This document shows, piece by piece, positions 1 to 7,796 of a stretch of DNA of 50,132 nt; position 1 is the first letter of the stretch, and each line of letters starts with the position of its first letter. The notes below the pieces were generated by a model, which did not search any database, was not told the origin of the DNA, and worked only from the letters and a program-made list of their open reading frames with translations. This stretch comes from Anaerolineae bacterium (lineage in GTDB: Bacteria > Chloroflexota > Anaerolineae > 4572-78 > J111). The DNA lies in assembly GCA_016931895.1 (NCBI GenBank), contig JAFGDY010000113.1, forward strand, positions 1-50,132, in the 5' to 3' direction. A program made the translations under genes and the position numbers.

Positions 1-843
1 CAGCGCCTCTTCCCGCGAATATTCCGAGAGGCGGCAAAAACCCTCGTTGACTTCAATGAGCTGCCCATCGCCGGCGCGGGTTATCAGGATGGCGTCGGGG
101 CTGGCATAAAAGGCTTTGGCGAATTTTTCTTCGCTCAACCTCAGCGCCTCTTCCACCTGCCGGCGACCGGCAATATCGTCCTCCAGGTCAACAAACAAGC
201 AGCGATTGACCATCAGGGTCAGGCCGAAGGTAAGGAGGATGAAAAGCATCTGGTAGGTTAGAATTAGCAGCGTTTCGAAGGTGTTGGAATGAAAGAAATC
301 GTTACCTGGCGGCACAGCCAAATCCACCATAATGCGGATAATGCTGACCAAACAAAAAGCGGCCAAGACCAGGCCAATCCCGCGCGTGATCGGGCGCATG
401 TCAACATTCACCCTATACAACATAAGCCACGCGCCCTGGAAACATATCACCAGAAAACCCAGCGAGAAATTGACATTACGCGCCGCCAGGCTGGGTTGCA
501 TCACCGTGAAATAGGTGTGCACCAGAATAAAAACCGCCAGCAGGGTATAATTGTGAAGTTGCGGGCCGCGTTTTCCGATAAAATGTGCCAGACCCATATA
601 CAGGAAGATGGCGCCCAAAATCAACAAGGCATTGCCGACCACCATAGACACGAAGTCCGGCGCGAGGCCGCGCAGGATAACCAGCACTGTCGCCGCAAAT
701 TGCAGCCCAAAACCAGCCAGCCAAAAGCCAAGCCCCGCAAAACGCCGGCGGTTTTGCAACCACAAGAGGGTTATCACCACGGCGCAGATGGCATTGCTGA
801 TGATAAAACTAAAAATAACGGTTTTCATGTCAAAAAGGTTCAT
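1..843 (-). CDS. 7TM-type membrane sensor with PAS domain, 3' part outside window
   Basis: The reading frame is open from an ATG at 843 to the window edge (281 codons), so the C-terminus is missing. The N-terminal ~190 residues form about seven hydrophobic segments, like the membrane region found in front of many histidine kinases. A linker and a PAS-like domain follow, with the motif ASPDAILITR and the typical NEGFCRLSEYSREE stretch. The missing part is probably a histidine kinase or a GGDEF module; which one cannot be told. The start has a good ribosome site (GAGGTG) 7 nt upstream and lies 15 nt after the stop of the receiver-kinase gene, so the two are probably co-transcribed and may form one signalling unit. 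The family assignment is by pattern only. Confidence 0.75.
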   Translation of the reverse strand, partial: MNLFDMKTVIFSFIISNAICAVVITLLWLQNRRRFAGLGFWLAGFGLQFAATVLVILRGLAPDFVSMVVGNALLILGAIFLYMGLAHFIGKRGPQLHNYTLLAVFILVHTYFTVMQPSLAARNVNFSLGFLVICFQGAWLMLYRVNVDMRPITRGIGLVLAAFCLVSIIRIMVDLAVPPGNDFFHSNTFETLLILTYQMLFILLTFGLTLMVNRCLFVDLEDDIAGRRQVEEALRLSEEKFAKAFYASPDAILITRAGDGQLIEVNEGFCRLSEYSREEAL

Positions 844-858
844 ACAGCACCTCGTCTA

Positions 859-1962
859 CTACTCAACCCCCGGCAAGGTAAAGTAAAATTCGCTGCCCCG
901 GCCTGCCTGGCTTTCAACGCCAACCTGGCCCCCCAGTTTGTCTACAATCCGGCGCACAATGGATAGGCCCAAGCCGTGTCCTTCCACTTTTTTCACCTTG
1001 ACCTGGCTAAATTCGGTAAAAAGTGCTGCTTGAGCTTCCGGCGCCAGGCCCGGGCCATTATCCCGCATCCAAAAGCGAACCAACCCGTCGGGTTGGGCTG
1101 TCGCGCCCAGTTCCAGGCGCGGCGGCTGCCCGCCATATTTTAAGCCGTTGCTGAGATAATTGATCCAGACTTCTTCCAGCCAGGGGGCATAACCTTTGGC
1201 TTCAGGCCAGGCGTTGGGCAAAATAATTTCTCCCTGATATTTTTTTATCATTAACGCAAGCCGCTTTTGGGCGTACCTGACCACAAGGGCCATATCTACC
1301 GGCCCAATTGGCGCATCTTCTTTACGCACGCTGGCCAAAAGAAGCAGTTCGTCAATAATATTGACGGCTTTTTGCCCGGATTGCTCCAGATGCCGGAGGC
1401 TGGTCAATAATTCAGTTGGCGTCACCTCGGAGGCGTATTTAAGCAAATAATGGGCAAAGCCAATCATCACCGTCAGGGGGCTTTTGAGGTCGTGGGCCAC
1501 GGTATGGGCAAAGGCATCCAGTTCGGCTATTTGTTCTTGCAAATTCTGCTGTAACCGGCGAATGGTCAGGTGGGTGTTAACCCGGGCCAAAACTTCTTCA
1601 GCCTGAAATGGTTTGGTGATGTAGTCTACCCCGCCCACAGAAAAAGCCGTCGCTTTGTCTAAGGCTTCGCTGATGGCGCTGATAAAAATAACGGGGATGT
1701 CGCGGGTGCGGTCATCTGCCTTTAAGTGATGGCATACTTCAAAGCCATCCATTTCCGGCATCATGATGTCCAGCAAAATCAGATCGGGGGGTTCGGCTTG
1801 AGCCGCGGCCAACGCCATGCGGCCATTGGTGGCCGGCCGTACTTTGTAGCCTCGTTGGGCCAAGATACCGGCCAAAAGCTGGAGGTTGGCCCGGGTATCG
1901 TCAACTACCAGGATGTTGGCTCTGTTTTGTAAAGGGGCGGAACTTTGAGTGTGCTCATTCAT
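859..1962 (-). CDS. receiver-histidine kinase hybrid (REC-HisKA-HATPase)
   Basis: A soluble 367-residue protein. The N-terminal receiver has acidic pair D21/D22, phospho-acceptor D65 and K117 in DYITKPF. A short coiled coil follows, then a HisKA domain with the H-box AHDLKSPL (His157) and an ATPase domain with N box (YLSNGLKYGG), DNGPGL and GHGLGLSI motifs. A receiver placed before the kinase suggests it is controlled by phosphoryl input from another kinase or by a partner sensor. There is no transmembrane segment. The ATG at 1962 has AGGAG upstream. It precedes the 7TM-PAS gene in the same operon. A close paralogue of the same architecture lies at 46437-47546, sharing the unusual H-box context FAHTVAHDLKSPL. 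Confidence 0.9.
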   Translation of the reverse strand: MNEHTQSSAPLQNRANILVVDDTRANLQLLAGILAQRGYKVRPATNGRMALAAAQAEPPDLILLDIMMPEMDGFEVCHHLKADDRTRDIPVIFISAISEALDKATAFSVGGVDYITKPFQAEEVLARVNTHLTIRRLQQNLQEQIAELDAFAHTVAHDLKSPLTVMIGFAHYLLKYASEVTPTELLTSLRHLEQSGQKAVNIIDELLLLASVRKEDAPIGPVDMALVVRYAQKRLALMIKKYQGEIILPNAWPEAKGYAPWLEEVWINYLSNGLKYGGQPPRLELGATAQPDGLVRFWMRDNGPGLAPEAQAALFTEFSQVKVKKVEGHGLGLSIVRRIVDKLGGQVGVESQAGRGSEFYFTLPGVE

Positions 1963-2037
1963 TTTTTCTCCTGGCTTCCTGGATTAAGGTTTGGAATTTG
2001 GTTGTTACCAGTTGGGGTTCCCGACCAACGACCAATG

Positions 2038-2063
2038 ACGAACGACCAACGCTGGTCGTTCGT
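2038..2063. repeat. perfect 11-bp inverted repeat in a word-repeat intergenic patch
   Basis: ACGAACGACCA and its complement TGGTCGTTCGT are separated by ACGC. The surrounding 2020-2080 consists of variants of the words CGACCAACGA and TTCGTTCTTCG. It lies between two minus-strand genes and could act as a factor-independent stop or as a simple repeat; no clear T-tract follows on the minus strand. Confidence 0.6.
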
Positions 2064-2098
2064 TATTCGTTCTTCGTCTTAAGCATTATGCTCCTGTT

Positions 2099-3844
2099 TT
2101 ATTCCAAATATCCTAACTCGGTTAAAATTCGCCGCACCTCGGCCACATTGTCTGAGGGGATAAGAATAGTTGTTGGTCCAATTGCCTCGCCCAGCAGGGG
2201 CCGGAGGTTGGCATTTTGGCGTAGTTCTTCTACCAGACTTTTATGCTTGAGTCTTAACAGGGCAGCATGCTCAATTTTGGCGGTATCCTGGCGCGCGCCC
2301 CAGGTGCGCAGGGTTTCAACTACTTTCAAAGGGGTGCGATTGTTGGTGACGCGGGCCAAAAAAGCCACCATCTGGTCGGCGGTAACGCCATTGCGCAAGG
2401 CGCGGCCTACACTGGCCTGGGTTATACGGTAGATTACGCGGCCTGATTCATACCGTTCCAACCAAGCAAAACGAGCCAGTTGAAAACGATCCAATAGGTT
2501 GGTGGGGTCAGGCAGGTGCGCTTGAAAATTATCATCCACGCGCCAGAAATGGGCCTTTGGGGGCAGAGGCGGGGCAGCCGGCTGTTCTAAAAGAAAATTA
2601 TAACCCTGAGCCGTGAGACGGAAACCGACCGGCTCGCCGGCGTCGGCGGGCAAACCCAAATCCAACACGCCTAAGGCGGGCAGAAGATGGGTCAACGTGT
2701 GCCGGATCAGCGCCCCTTCCACCCTGTCCCAATGCTCAAACCCCATCAACAACTGGCCAGCCGGGTCCTGGATGTACCAACTGTCGTAATCACCGGTGGG
2801 TCGCTGGAAATCGGGGTCAACCCGTTTTATGGCGGCCACAAAATCGTCAAGCGAATACCAGGTTTCCGGCGCGGCGGCCAATTGTGACAGACACGCCAAA
2901 ATTTTAGAACGGGCCAGCAGCGGGCTATTTTCCCACCCCGTCGGCTGGGGAATCAAACCGGGTGTGTGCCACAGATCGTTCCAGGTGGGGTCGGCGCGCC
3001 AGGTATTTTGCAGAAATTGGGTCTGTTCAGGCGCAGATTTTTGCAGCCAGGCGCGAGTGGGGTCGCGGTCGGGTTTGAGCCGGTTGTGGGCGACCATCAA
3101 CAAACCGGCGCGTTGGCCCAGATGAAGCAAAAACTCCAATTCTGTTTTCAGAGCAAAGGTGGGATGCAGCGCCGGCAGCAAACAAGCCAGCAGCACGTTC
3201 AGGTCTTTGTCGTTCAGTTTAAGTTTATCGTCCACGCGGACGGGGTTGGTTTGGAGATGAACCAACAAATTAAACATGTTCTCCCGCCCCCGCCCTTCGC
3301 CGCTCACCATCACCGCCGGTATTGGCAGTTGAGAAACCGAGAAGGATTTGCCATTTGCCGTTTGTAAATTGTGATTTGTTTCCTGCGCTTCGCCGGCCGC
3401 TTTGGCCGATCCGGCCATTTCCAACAAAGGCAGCATGTCATCAGGAATGTAAACCACTTCCACACTGCCCAGGGTGGTGATTTGAAAGGTTTTGAAAATG
3501 AGACCCCGATACCACAATCCTTCAGCCGGGTTGGCCGGGTTTTGCCAGGGTTGTTCCCGTTCCAGCCGGGCGGCCCCCATGGGGCGAATAGCGCCATATT
3601 GCCGGGTAAAGCGAGGAGTTTCCACCCGGCCACCCTGGCCGGCCACAAATTGGAGCGCCTCTTTTTCCGGCCCGGATAAATCGGCCAGGGCAATCGCGAT
3701 GACGCCGGGGGAAAGCAGAGTTTCGGCCAGCAAGGCCACGGCCTCGTGTTTGCTGGGGGTAGTTAGCGGCACGCCCCGGCAATGGGCAATGGCCTGAAGC
3801 AGGGCCATTTCGTAATCAAGCAGTGATTGGTACAGGGTTTTCAT
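2099..3844 (-). CDS. helicase-associated (XPB/Ssl2-like C-terminal) domain protein
   Basis: Encodes 581 residues from ATG 3844. The frame is open further upstream, but the upstream part carries the promoter, so the internal ATG is preferred. The protein lacks Walker A and other helicase motifs. Its C-terminal ~110 residues (GRALRNGVTADQMVAFLARV, LKVVETLRTWG, then the LIPSDNVAEVRRIL strand-helix) resemble the helicase-associated domain (Helicase_C_3) found in actinobacterial and Chloroflexota proteins near XPB-type helicases. The N-terminal part (LSGPEKEALQFV) looks like stacked winged helices. A role in DNA repair or transcription is inferred from this domain only. Residues around 156-170 (ETNHNLQTANGKSF) are encoded by a low-complexity word repeat seen elsewhere in the window between genes. 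Confidence 0.65.
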   Translation of the reverse strand: MKTLYQSLLDYEMALLQAIAHCRGVPLTTPSKHEAVALLAETLLSPGVIAIALADLSGPEKEALQFVAGQGGRVETPRFTRQYGAIRPMGAARLEREQPWQNPANPAEGLWYRGLIFKTFQITTLGSVEVVYIPDDMLPLLEMAGSAKAAGEAQETNHNLQTANGKSFSVSQLPIPAVMVSGEGRGRENMFNLLVHLQTNPVRVDDKLKLNDKDLNVLLACLLPALHPTFALKTELEFLLHLGQRAGLLMVAHNRLKPDRDPTRAWLQKSAPEQTQFLQNTWRADPTWNDLWHTPGLIPQPTGWENSPLLARSKILACLSQLAAAPETWYSLDDFVAAIKRVDPDFQRPTGDYDSWYIQDPAGQLLMGFEHWDRVEGALIRHTLTHLLPALGVLDLGLPADAGEPVGFRLTAQGYNFLLEQPAAPPLPPKAHFWRVDDNFQAHLPDPTNLLDRFQLARFAWLERYESGRVIYRITQASVGRALRNGVTADQMVAFLARVTNNRTPLKVVETLRTWGARQDTAKIEHAALLRLKHKSLVEELRQNANLRPLLGEAIGPTTILIPSDNVAEVRRILTELGYLE

Positions 3845-3850
3845 ACTTCT

Positions 3851-3880
3851 ATTATAATCGCAGGTGGTTGTATCTGTCCA
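3851..3880 (-). promoter_or_regulatory. sigma-70 promoter, predicted leaderless
   Basis: -35 TGGACA (3875-3880) and a perfect -10 TATAAT (3851-3856) are separated by 18 nt. Only 6 nt separate the -10 from the ATG at 3844, so transcription should start at or very near the A of the start codon. No ribosome site is present. Confidence 0.65.
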
Positions 3881-4063
3881 GAGGGATTTTGGGTAAGAGA
3901 GAGTGAGAGCATTTTGAAACCAAATACCATACCTCTCGTAATACAATAAAAACAGGTCTGGTCTGGCTCAAACGCTCACCATTTGCTGAACGATAGGTTG
4001 GAACACGTAGGGAAAACGTATCTTAAACGCTCATAAAATCGCTCATTTAATAAACAAATTCAA

Positions 4064-4092
4064 TTGCCTGATTCACGAGTCGCGTCTATAAT
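4064..4092 (+). promoter_or_regulatory. sigma-70 promoter for the DUF1232 gene
   Basis: TTGCCT (4064-4069), 17-nt spacer, perfect TATAAT (4087-4092). The predicted start is near 4099, giving a leader of about 85 nt. The rest of 3881-4063 holds no gene; the word AACGCTCA recurs there without clear meaning. Confidence 0.7.
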
Positions 4093-4182
4093 TTCGGTAG
4101 TTGAGCGCCGTCACCTCCAGGTGAGGTCATAAAACAAAAGTTTAGGGATGGCGTGAATTTTCAGAGAAAGAAGGAGATAACA

Positions 4183-4623
4183 ATGTCGGATCAAAAGCCG
4201 GTGCCGTATGACTCAACCAAAAGCCTGGCCTTTTTGGCCGGTTTAATCAAACGGATCAGATTGGTGTGGAATCTTTTTTGGGATAGCCGCGTGCCAATGT
4301 GGACAAAATTGGTGGTGCCCGGATCGTTGCTTTATTTGATTTCGCCCGTTGATTTTGTGCCCGATGTGGTGTTGGGATTGGGCCAATTGGATGATCTGAG
4401 CGTTATCTTGTTGGGGCTGGCTTTGTTTGTAAAATTGTGCCCGCCGGAAGTGGTGCAGGCTTATCTTGATCGGTTTGAGTACGGCCATCTTGATGATGAT
4501 GAGTTTGTGGTTGAAACAGATTATGCGGAGATTGCCCCAGATTACCCCAACCAATTAGAGGCCAGGAACACGGATGACGACGACGGAGATGGCCCAACGC
4601 CCCAAAGCATGGATGAAGATTAA
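4183..4623 (+). CDS. DUF1232 (YkvA-type) small membrane protein
   Basis: Encodes 146 residues from ATG 4183, which has an excellent ribosome site (GAAGGAGAT). A GTG 30 nt upstream in frame lacks one. The core, residues ~20-85, has the DUF1232 signature: WDSRVPMWTKLVVPG, then YLISPVDFVPDVV and the LGQLDDLSVI turn, with two hydrophobic segments. The C-terminal ~45 residues are very acidic (DDDDGDG). The function of DUF1232 is not established. It is followed 17 nt later by the MerR-like gene, so the two likely form an operon. Confidence 0.85.
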   Translation: MSDQKPVPYDSTKSLAFLAGLIKRIRLVWNLFWDSRVPMWTKLVVPGSLLYLISPVDFVPDVVLGLGQLDDLSVILLGLALFVKLCPPEVVQAYLDRFEYGHLDDDEFVVETDYAEIAPDYPNQLEARNTDDDDGDGPTPQSMDED

Positions 4624-4640
4624 CAAAAGGTGTATGTTTT

Positions 4641-5492
4641 ATGAGCGAACAAACTACTTATCACGCGCCGCAAGCCGTAACCGGAGCGTTAGATATATCT
4701 TCAGCCACGCTCCGGCGTTGGTCCCAAAGATTTGGCGATTATCTGTCTCCAGAAGCCTCCGGTTCTGATGCGGAGCGAAGTCATCGCCGTTATACGGATG
4801 ATGATTTGGCCACGCTGCGGGTGGTCAAAGAATTAATGAATAACGGGCTAACCTACGAACAGGTGCTCCGGCAGTTGGCCCTTAACTTTACCGGGACGCA
4901 GGAACAGATGAGGGGCATATCGCCGGAGCCGGTTGAGGATGATGCACCGGGCGAGGGGTTAGCAGAAGAAAGAAGCCTGATTGCCTCTAATGGCAACGAG
5001 TCTGCCGCGGTGGCCTTTTTAACCAATACCCTGGCCACCCTGTCGGACAATCAGAAAAGTATTCTCAATAGCCAGGCGGCCAACCGCGAGTTAATGGGGG
5101 TGCTTATTCAGGATAACTTCAACCTGAAAGAGGAAAACAACCGCCTGCGCGAGCGCATTTTAGAAGTGGAACGCAGCCTGGCCCAATCTCGCCAGGAAGG
5201 GGAATGGCAGCGTGAGGCTTTGCGACAGGAGCTTGATGCCAAAATTGCTACTACCCAACAACTGGCTACAGAAGCAATGGTTACGGCTCAAGCAACACCC
5301 GCGCCAGATATTAAAGCCGTAAAATCCAAACCCGGCTGTTTGGGATCGTTATTGGGACTCGGCGGCGATGTGCAGATTGTTTCTGTGCCTCGCCCGCGCG
5401 ACAGGCGAGCCGATGGACGCCCGGCTGCCCCGGCCCCTGCGCTGCAACAGCCATCACGCCCCCATCCCAAACCAACCGCCCCCCCCGAATAA
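4641..5492 (+). CDS. MerR-like HTH protein with long coiled coil and Pro-rich tail
   Basis: Encodes 283 residues. Residues ~10-80 are a MerR-type winged helix: ISSATLRRWSQRFG recognition region, HRRYTDDDLATLRVVKELMNNGLTYEQV. Residues ~130-215 are a heptad-rich coiled coil (LKEENNRLRERILEVERSLAQ). The last ~60 residues are basic and Pro/Ala-rich and end with a CLGSLLGLGGD hydrophobic patch. It has no effector-binding domain of the metal or drug type. A DNA-binding head with a long coiled coil could be a structural or chromosome-associated factor rather than a classic regulator; this is inference. The ATG at 4641 follows an AAAGG-like site. Confidence 0.75.
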   Translation: MSEQTTYHAPQAVTGALDISSATLRRWSQRFGDYLSPEASGSDAERSHRRYTDDDLATLRVVKELMNNGLTYEQVLRQLALNFTGTQEQMRGISPEPVEDDAPGEGLAEERSLIASNGNESAAVAFLTNTLATLSDNQKSILNSQAANRELMGVLIQDNFNLKEENNRLRERILEVERSLAQSRQEGEWQREALRQELDAKIATTQQLATEAMVTAQATPAPDIKAVKSKPGCLGSLLGLGGDVQIVSVPRPRDRRADGRPAAPAPALQQPSRPHPKPTAPPE

Positions 5493-5500
5493 AATAAAAC

Positions 5501-5528
5501 AGGCGTGCAGATTTTCATCTGCACGCCT
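5501..5528 (-). terminator. intrinsic terminator of the DUF368 gene (probably bidirectional)
   Basis: A perfect 12-bp stem (AGGCGTGCAGAT with its complement) and a 4-nt loop. On the minus strand it is followed by GTTTTATTTTATT. It lies between the convergent MerR-like and DUF368 genes and can serve both. Confidence 0.85.
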
Positions 5529-5544
5529 CGTTGATCACTAACGG

Positions 5545-6516
5545 CTAATTGCTCACTACTTCGGCCACTTCCGGCAACGGCTCTTTTTTTCGTGAAGCCA
5601 GGTAATCCAAAACAATAACCAGGGCAAACCCCACCATCGCCAATAGAATAGCCAGCGCCACTTCGCCGTTAAAGGCCTCCGGCAGCACGTTGATTTGGCG
5701 GATGGGAATCTGTTGGCCGTGCCGTTCAATAAATTCAACAGTTTCTTTCCACGGCCAAATTTTGCGCAGCGAACCCAGAATAAAGCCCATTAGCACCGCC
5801 ACTGTCGTATCGTGGTATCGCTTGAAGAACCAGCCCAAAATCTGGGCAAAAGTAGCCAGTCCAATAACGGCTCCGGCAGCCACCAGCGCCAGGGTCATAA
5901 TCTCACGGTTGTTTACCGCCGCCAGCACGTATTCATATTTGCCCAACAAAACTAAAATGAACGCGCCGGAAATGCCGGGCAAAATCATGGCGCAAATGGC
6001 CAGGGCGCCGCTCAAAAACAAAAACCAGGCGTCGTTGGGGGTTTCCAGCGGCACCAGCCCCACAATCACCCAGGCGGCTACCGCGCCCAGGGCCAGGCCG
6101 ACAAATATGGTCCAGCGCCACTGCCTGATCCGTTTGCTGACCGTCAGAATTGAGGCCAGCACCAGGCCAAAAAAGAAAGACCAGATAAATACCGGCTGAT
6201 TCTGGAGCATGTATTCCAAAAAGCGGGCCAGCGAGAGAATGGCTGCAAAAATGCCAATGCCCAGGGCTAATAGAAACCGCCAGGGCAGCTCGTCATACAT
6301 CTGTTTGAACTTAAAACCCAGCAGCAGCCGGGCAGTTTTGGGGCTGGCCAGGTTGCGAATAGAGTTAATTAGCTCTTCATAAATGCCCAAAATAAAGGCC
6401 ATTGTGCCCCCGGAAACGCCGGGCACCACATCGGCGGAGCCCATGGCAAAACCGCGAGCGGCCAGGCCCAGGTAATCTTTGAGGGTGCGAGTTTGGGAAT
6501 GTGTTTCAATGGTCAT
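5545..6516 (-). CDS. DUF368 polytopic membrane protein (polyprenyl-phosphate transporter family)
   Basis: Encodes 323 residues with eight or more hydrophobic segments. The DUF368 signature is clear: GFAMGSADVVPGVSGGTMAFILGIYEE near the N-terminus and the internal second copy GALAICAMILPGISGAFILVLLGKYE. This gives the inverted-repeat topology typical of the family. Members of DUF368 (PopT type) have been shown to recycle undecaprenyl phosphate across the inner membrane, so this protein probably returns the C55 lipid carrier for wall synthesis. uppS, which makes the precursor, is also in this window (44444). The start ATG 6516 has no strong ribosome site. A strong terminator follows. Confidence 0.9.
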   Translation of the reverse strand: MTIETHSQTRTLKDYLGLAARGFAMGSADVVPGVSGGTMAFILGIYEELINSIRNLASPKTARLLLGFKFKQMYDELPWRFLLALGIGIFAAILSLARFLEYMLQNQPVFIWSFFFGLVLASILTVSKRIRQWRWTIFVGLALGAVAAWVIVGLVPLETPNDAWFLFLSGALAICAMILPGISGAFILVLLGKYEYVLAAVNNREIMTLALVAAGAVIGLATFAQILGWFFKRYHDTTVAVLMGFILGSLRKIWPWKETVEFIERHGQQIPIRQINVLPEAFNGEVALAILLAMVGFALVIVLDYLASRKKEPLPEVAEVVSN

Positions 6517-6616
6517 AGGTATATTTCAAATCCAATCTAAAGGCAAAGTTAAAACCAAAGAGCCAATTTTACCATGTGTGAAGAATATCTCGCAAATAAA
6601 TTAGGACCACATCATC

Positions 6617-7765
6617 CTACCACCACCATAACCCCTGCCGCAGTTGGTTGCTGAGTTGTTGCAAGTAAAGGCCAAAGGGCGTTTTATCCAAAGCGATGTC
6701 AATGGGAACGTCCATCTGTACCGGCACTTCCAGGGCAATAGGTAGAGTCAAATTAATGGGCACTGTTAGCTCGGTTTCAACAGGCAAGTTGACCGGCACT
6801 TCCATGTGAATGGGCATGGCCTGATCCAGGGCAATGGGGATGGTATCACTGAAGGGCAGGTTGACGGGCACTTCCAACTGCACCGGAATATTCTGGCTTA
6901 CCTCAATGGGCACTTCTATTTGTACCGAACGCTGCGCCGGCGGCACGTTGGCTATCACCTCTTCCATCGAGGGCAGGGGAATAATCAGGCCGGTTTCGGT
7001 GGTGCGGGCGCCGGCGGTCTCCAGCCCAGATACGGCTTCGGGCGGCAAGATTTCTTTGACCGTCAGATTGGCCGTAAAGTCAAGCGGGGGGCCGGGCGGC
7101 AGCGCGGCGCTGGCCGATACCACCCTGGAAACTTCCAGCGTTACCGGCACGGTAATGGTTTGACCAAACAGCGTGGTGGTGGCCGCAAATTCCTGGTCAA
7201 TTTCCAGGTTAATTGGAACCTGCACATTTTGTTCCAACAAGAGCGAAGCGTCAACCGGCAGCACCTCGTTGAGGCCAATATTTAGCGGCACCACAATATC
7301 CTGGCCCAGCGGCGTGGCCCGGGCGGCTACGGGCAGCAGGGTTTCCAGGTCAAGCGTCACCGGCACGGTAAACACGCCCTGAAAGGGAATTACGGTATCA
7401 ACGGGAAAGGTCTGGTCAATGGTCAGGTCAATGGGCGCCAGCAACTCGTCTTGAAAAGAGACGACGGTGCTGATGGGGAGGGTGTGGTTGACCTCCATGC
7501 TGACCGGCACCTGGATTTCCTGGTTGATGGTCAGGCTGGTTTCCACCGGCACGGTCCGATCAATTTTTACGGTATATTGAATATGGTCGTGGGCCAGCGT
7601 GTCCAGGTCGTTGGCGGTTTGGTTCAAGATATTGTTGGCCGTAAGCCAACCCACAAAAAGGCCCAAATAGAGGAGGCCGTGCAGAGCCAGGGAAATAACA
7701 ACCAATATTGTCACCCAAACCAGGGTAGAATGTTTGGCCGGTTTGTACTTAATTATTTGTGTCAT
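6617..7765 (-). CDS. membrane-anchored protein of repeated beta-like units, unknown function
   Basis: Encodes 382 residues. Residues ~14-42 are one transmembrane segment after a basic start (KYKPAKH). The rest is a chain of degenerate units of 23-25 residues with the pattern VPV-x-L-x-(I/V)-(D/N)-x-x-LPV, seen at least five times before residue ~230. A denser VPVNLP / VPINL / VPIDI run fills residues ~270-360. Proline and hydrophobic residues alternate, suggesting an extended beta solenoid or fibre outside the membrane. There are no cysteines and no enzymatic motif. The ATG 7765 has AAGGAG. It is 31 nt downstream of the HhH protein gene, so the two probably work together. No named family was recognised. 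Confidence 0.75.
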   Translation of the reverse strand: MTQIIKYKPAKHSTLVWVTILVVISLALHGLLYLGLFVGWLTANNILNQTANDLDTLAHDHIQYTVKIDRTVPVETSLTINQEIQVPVSMEVNHTLPISTVVSFQDELLAPIDLTIDQTFPVDTVIPFQGVFTVPVTLDLETLLPVAARATPLGQDIVVPLNIGLNEVLPVDASLLLEQNVQVPINLEIDQEFAATTTLFGQTITVPVTLEVSRVVSASAALPPGPPLDFTANLTVKEILPPEAVSGLETAGARTTETGLIIPLPSMEEVIANVPPAQRSVQIEVPIEVSQNIPVQLEVPVNLPFSDTIPIALDQAMPIHMEVPVNLPVETELTVPINLTLPIALEVPVQMDVPIDIALDKTPFGLYLQQLSNQLRQGLWWW

Positions 7766-7796
7766 TTTATTTTCTCCTTGTATTCATTGTGTGGCC

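Noticed and set aside
289-966. 225-codon plus-strand open frame
   Set aside because: Antisense to the 7TM-PAS and kinase genes; low-complexity Gln/His-rich translation typical of an antisense shadow.
1998-2432. 144-codon plus-strand frame beginning in the word repeat
   Set aside because: Mostly antisense to the helicase-associated gene, with an Arg/Ser-rich shadow composition.
6806-7285. 159-codon plus-strand frame rich in Gly, His and Arg
   Set aside because: Its regularity comes from being antisense to the VPV repeats.
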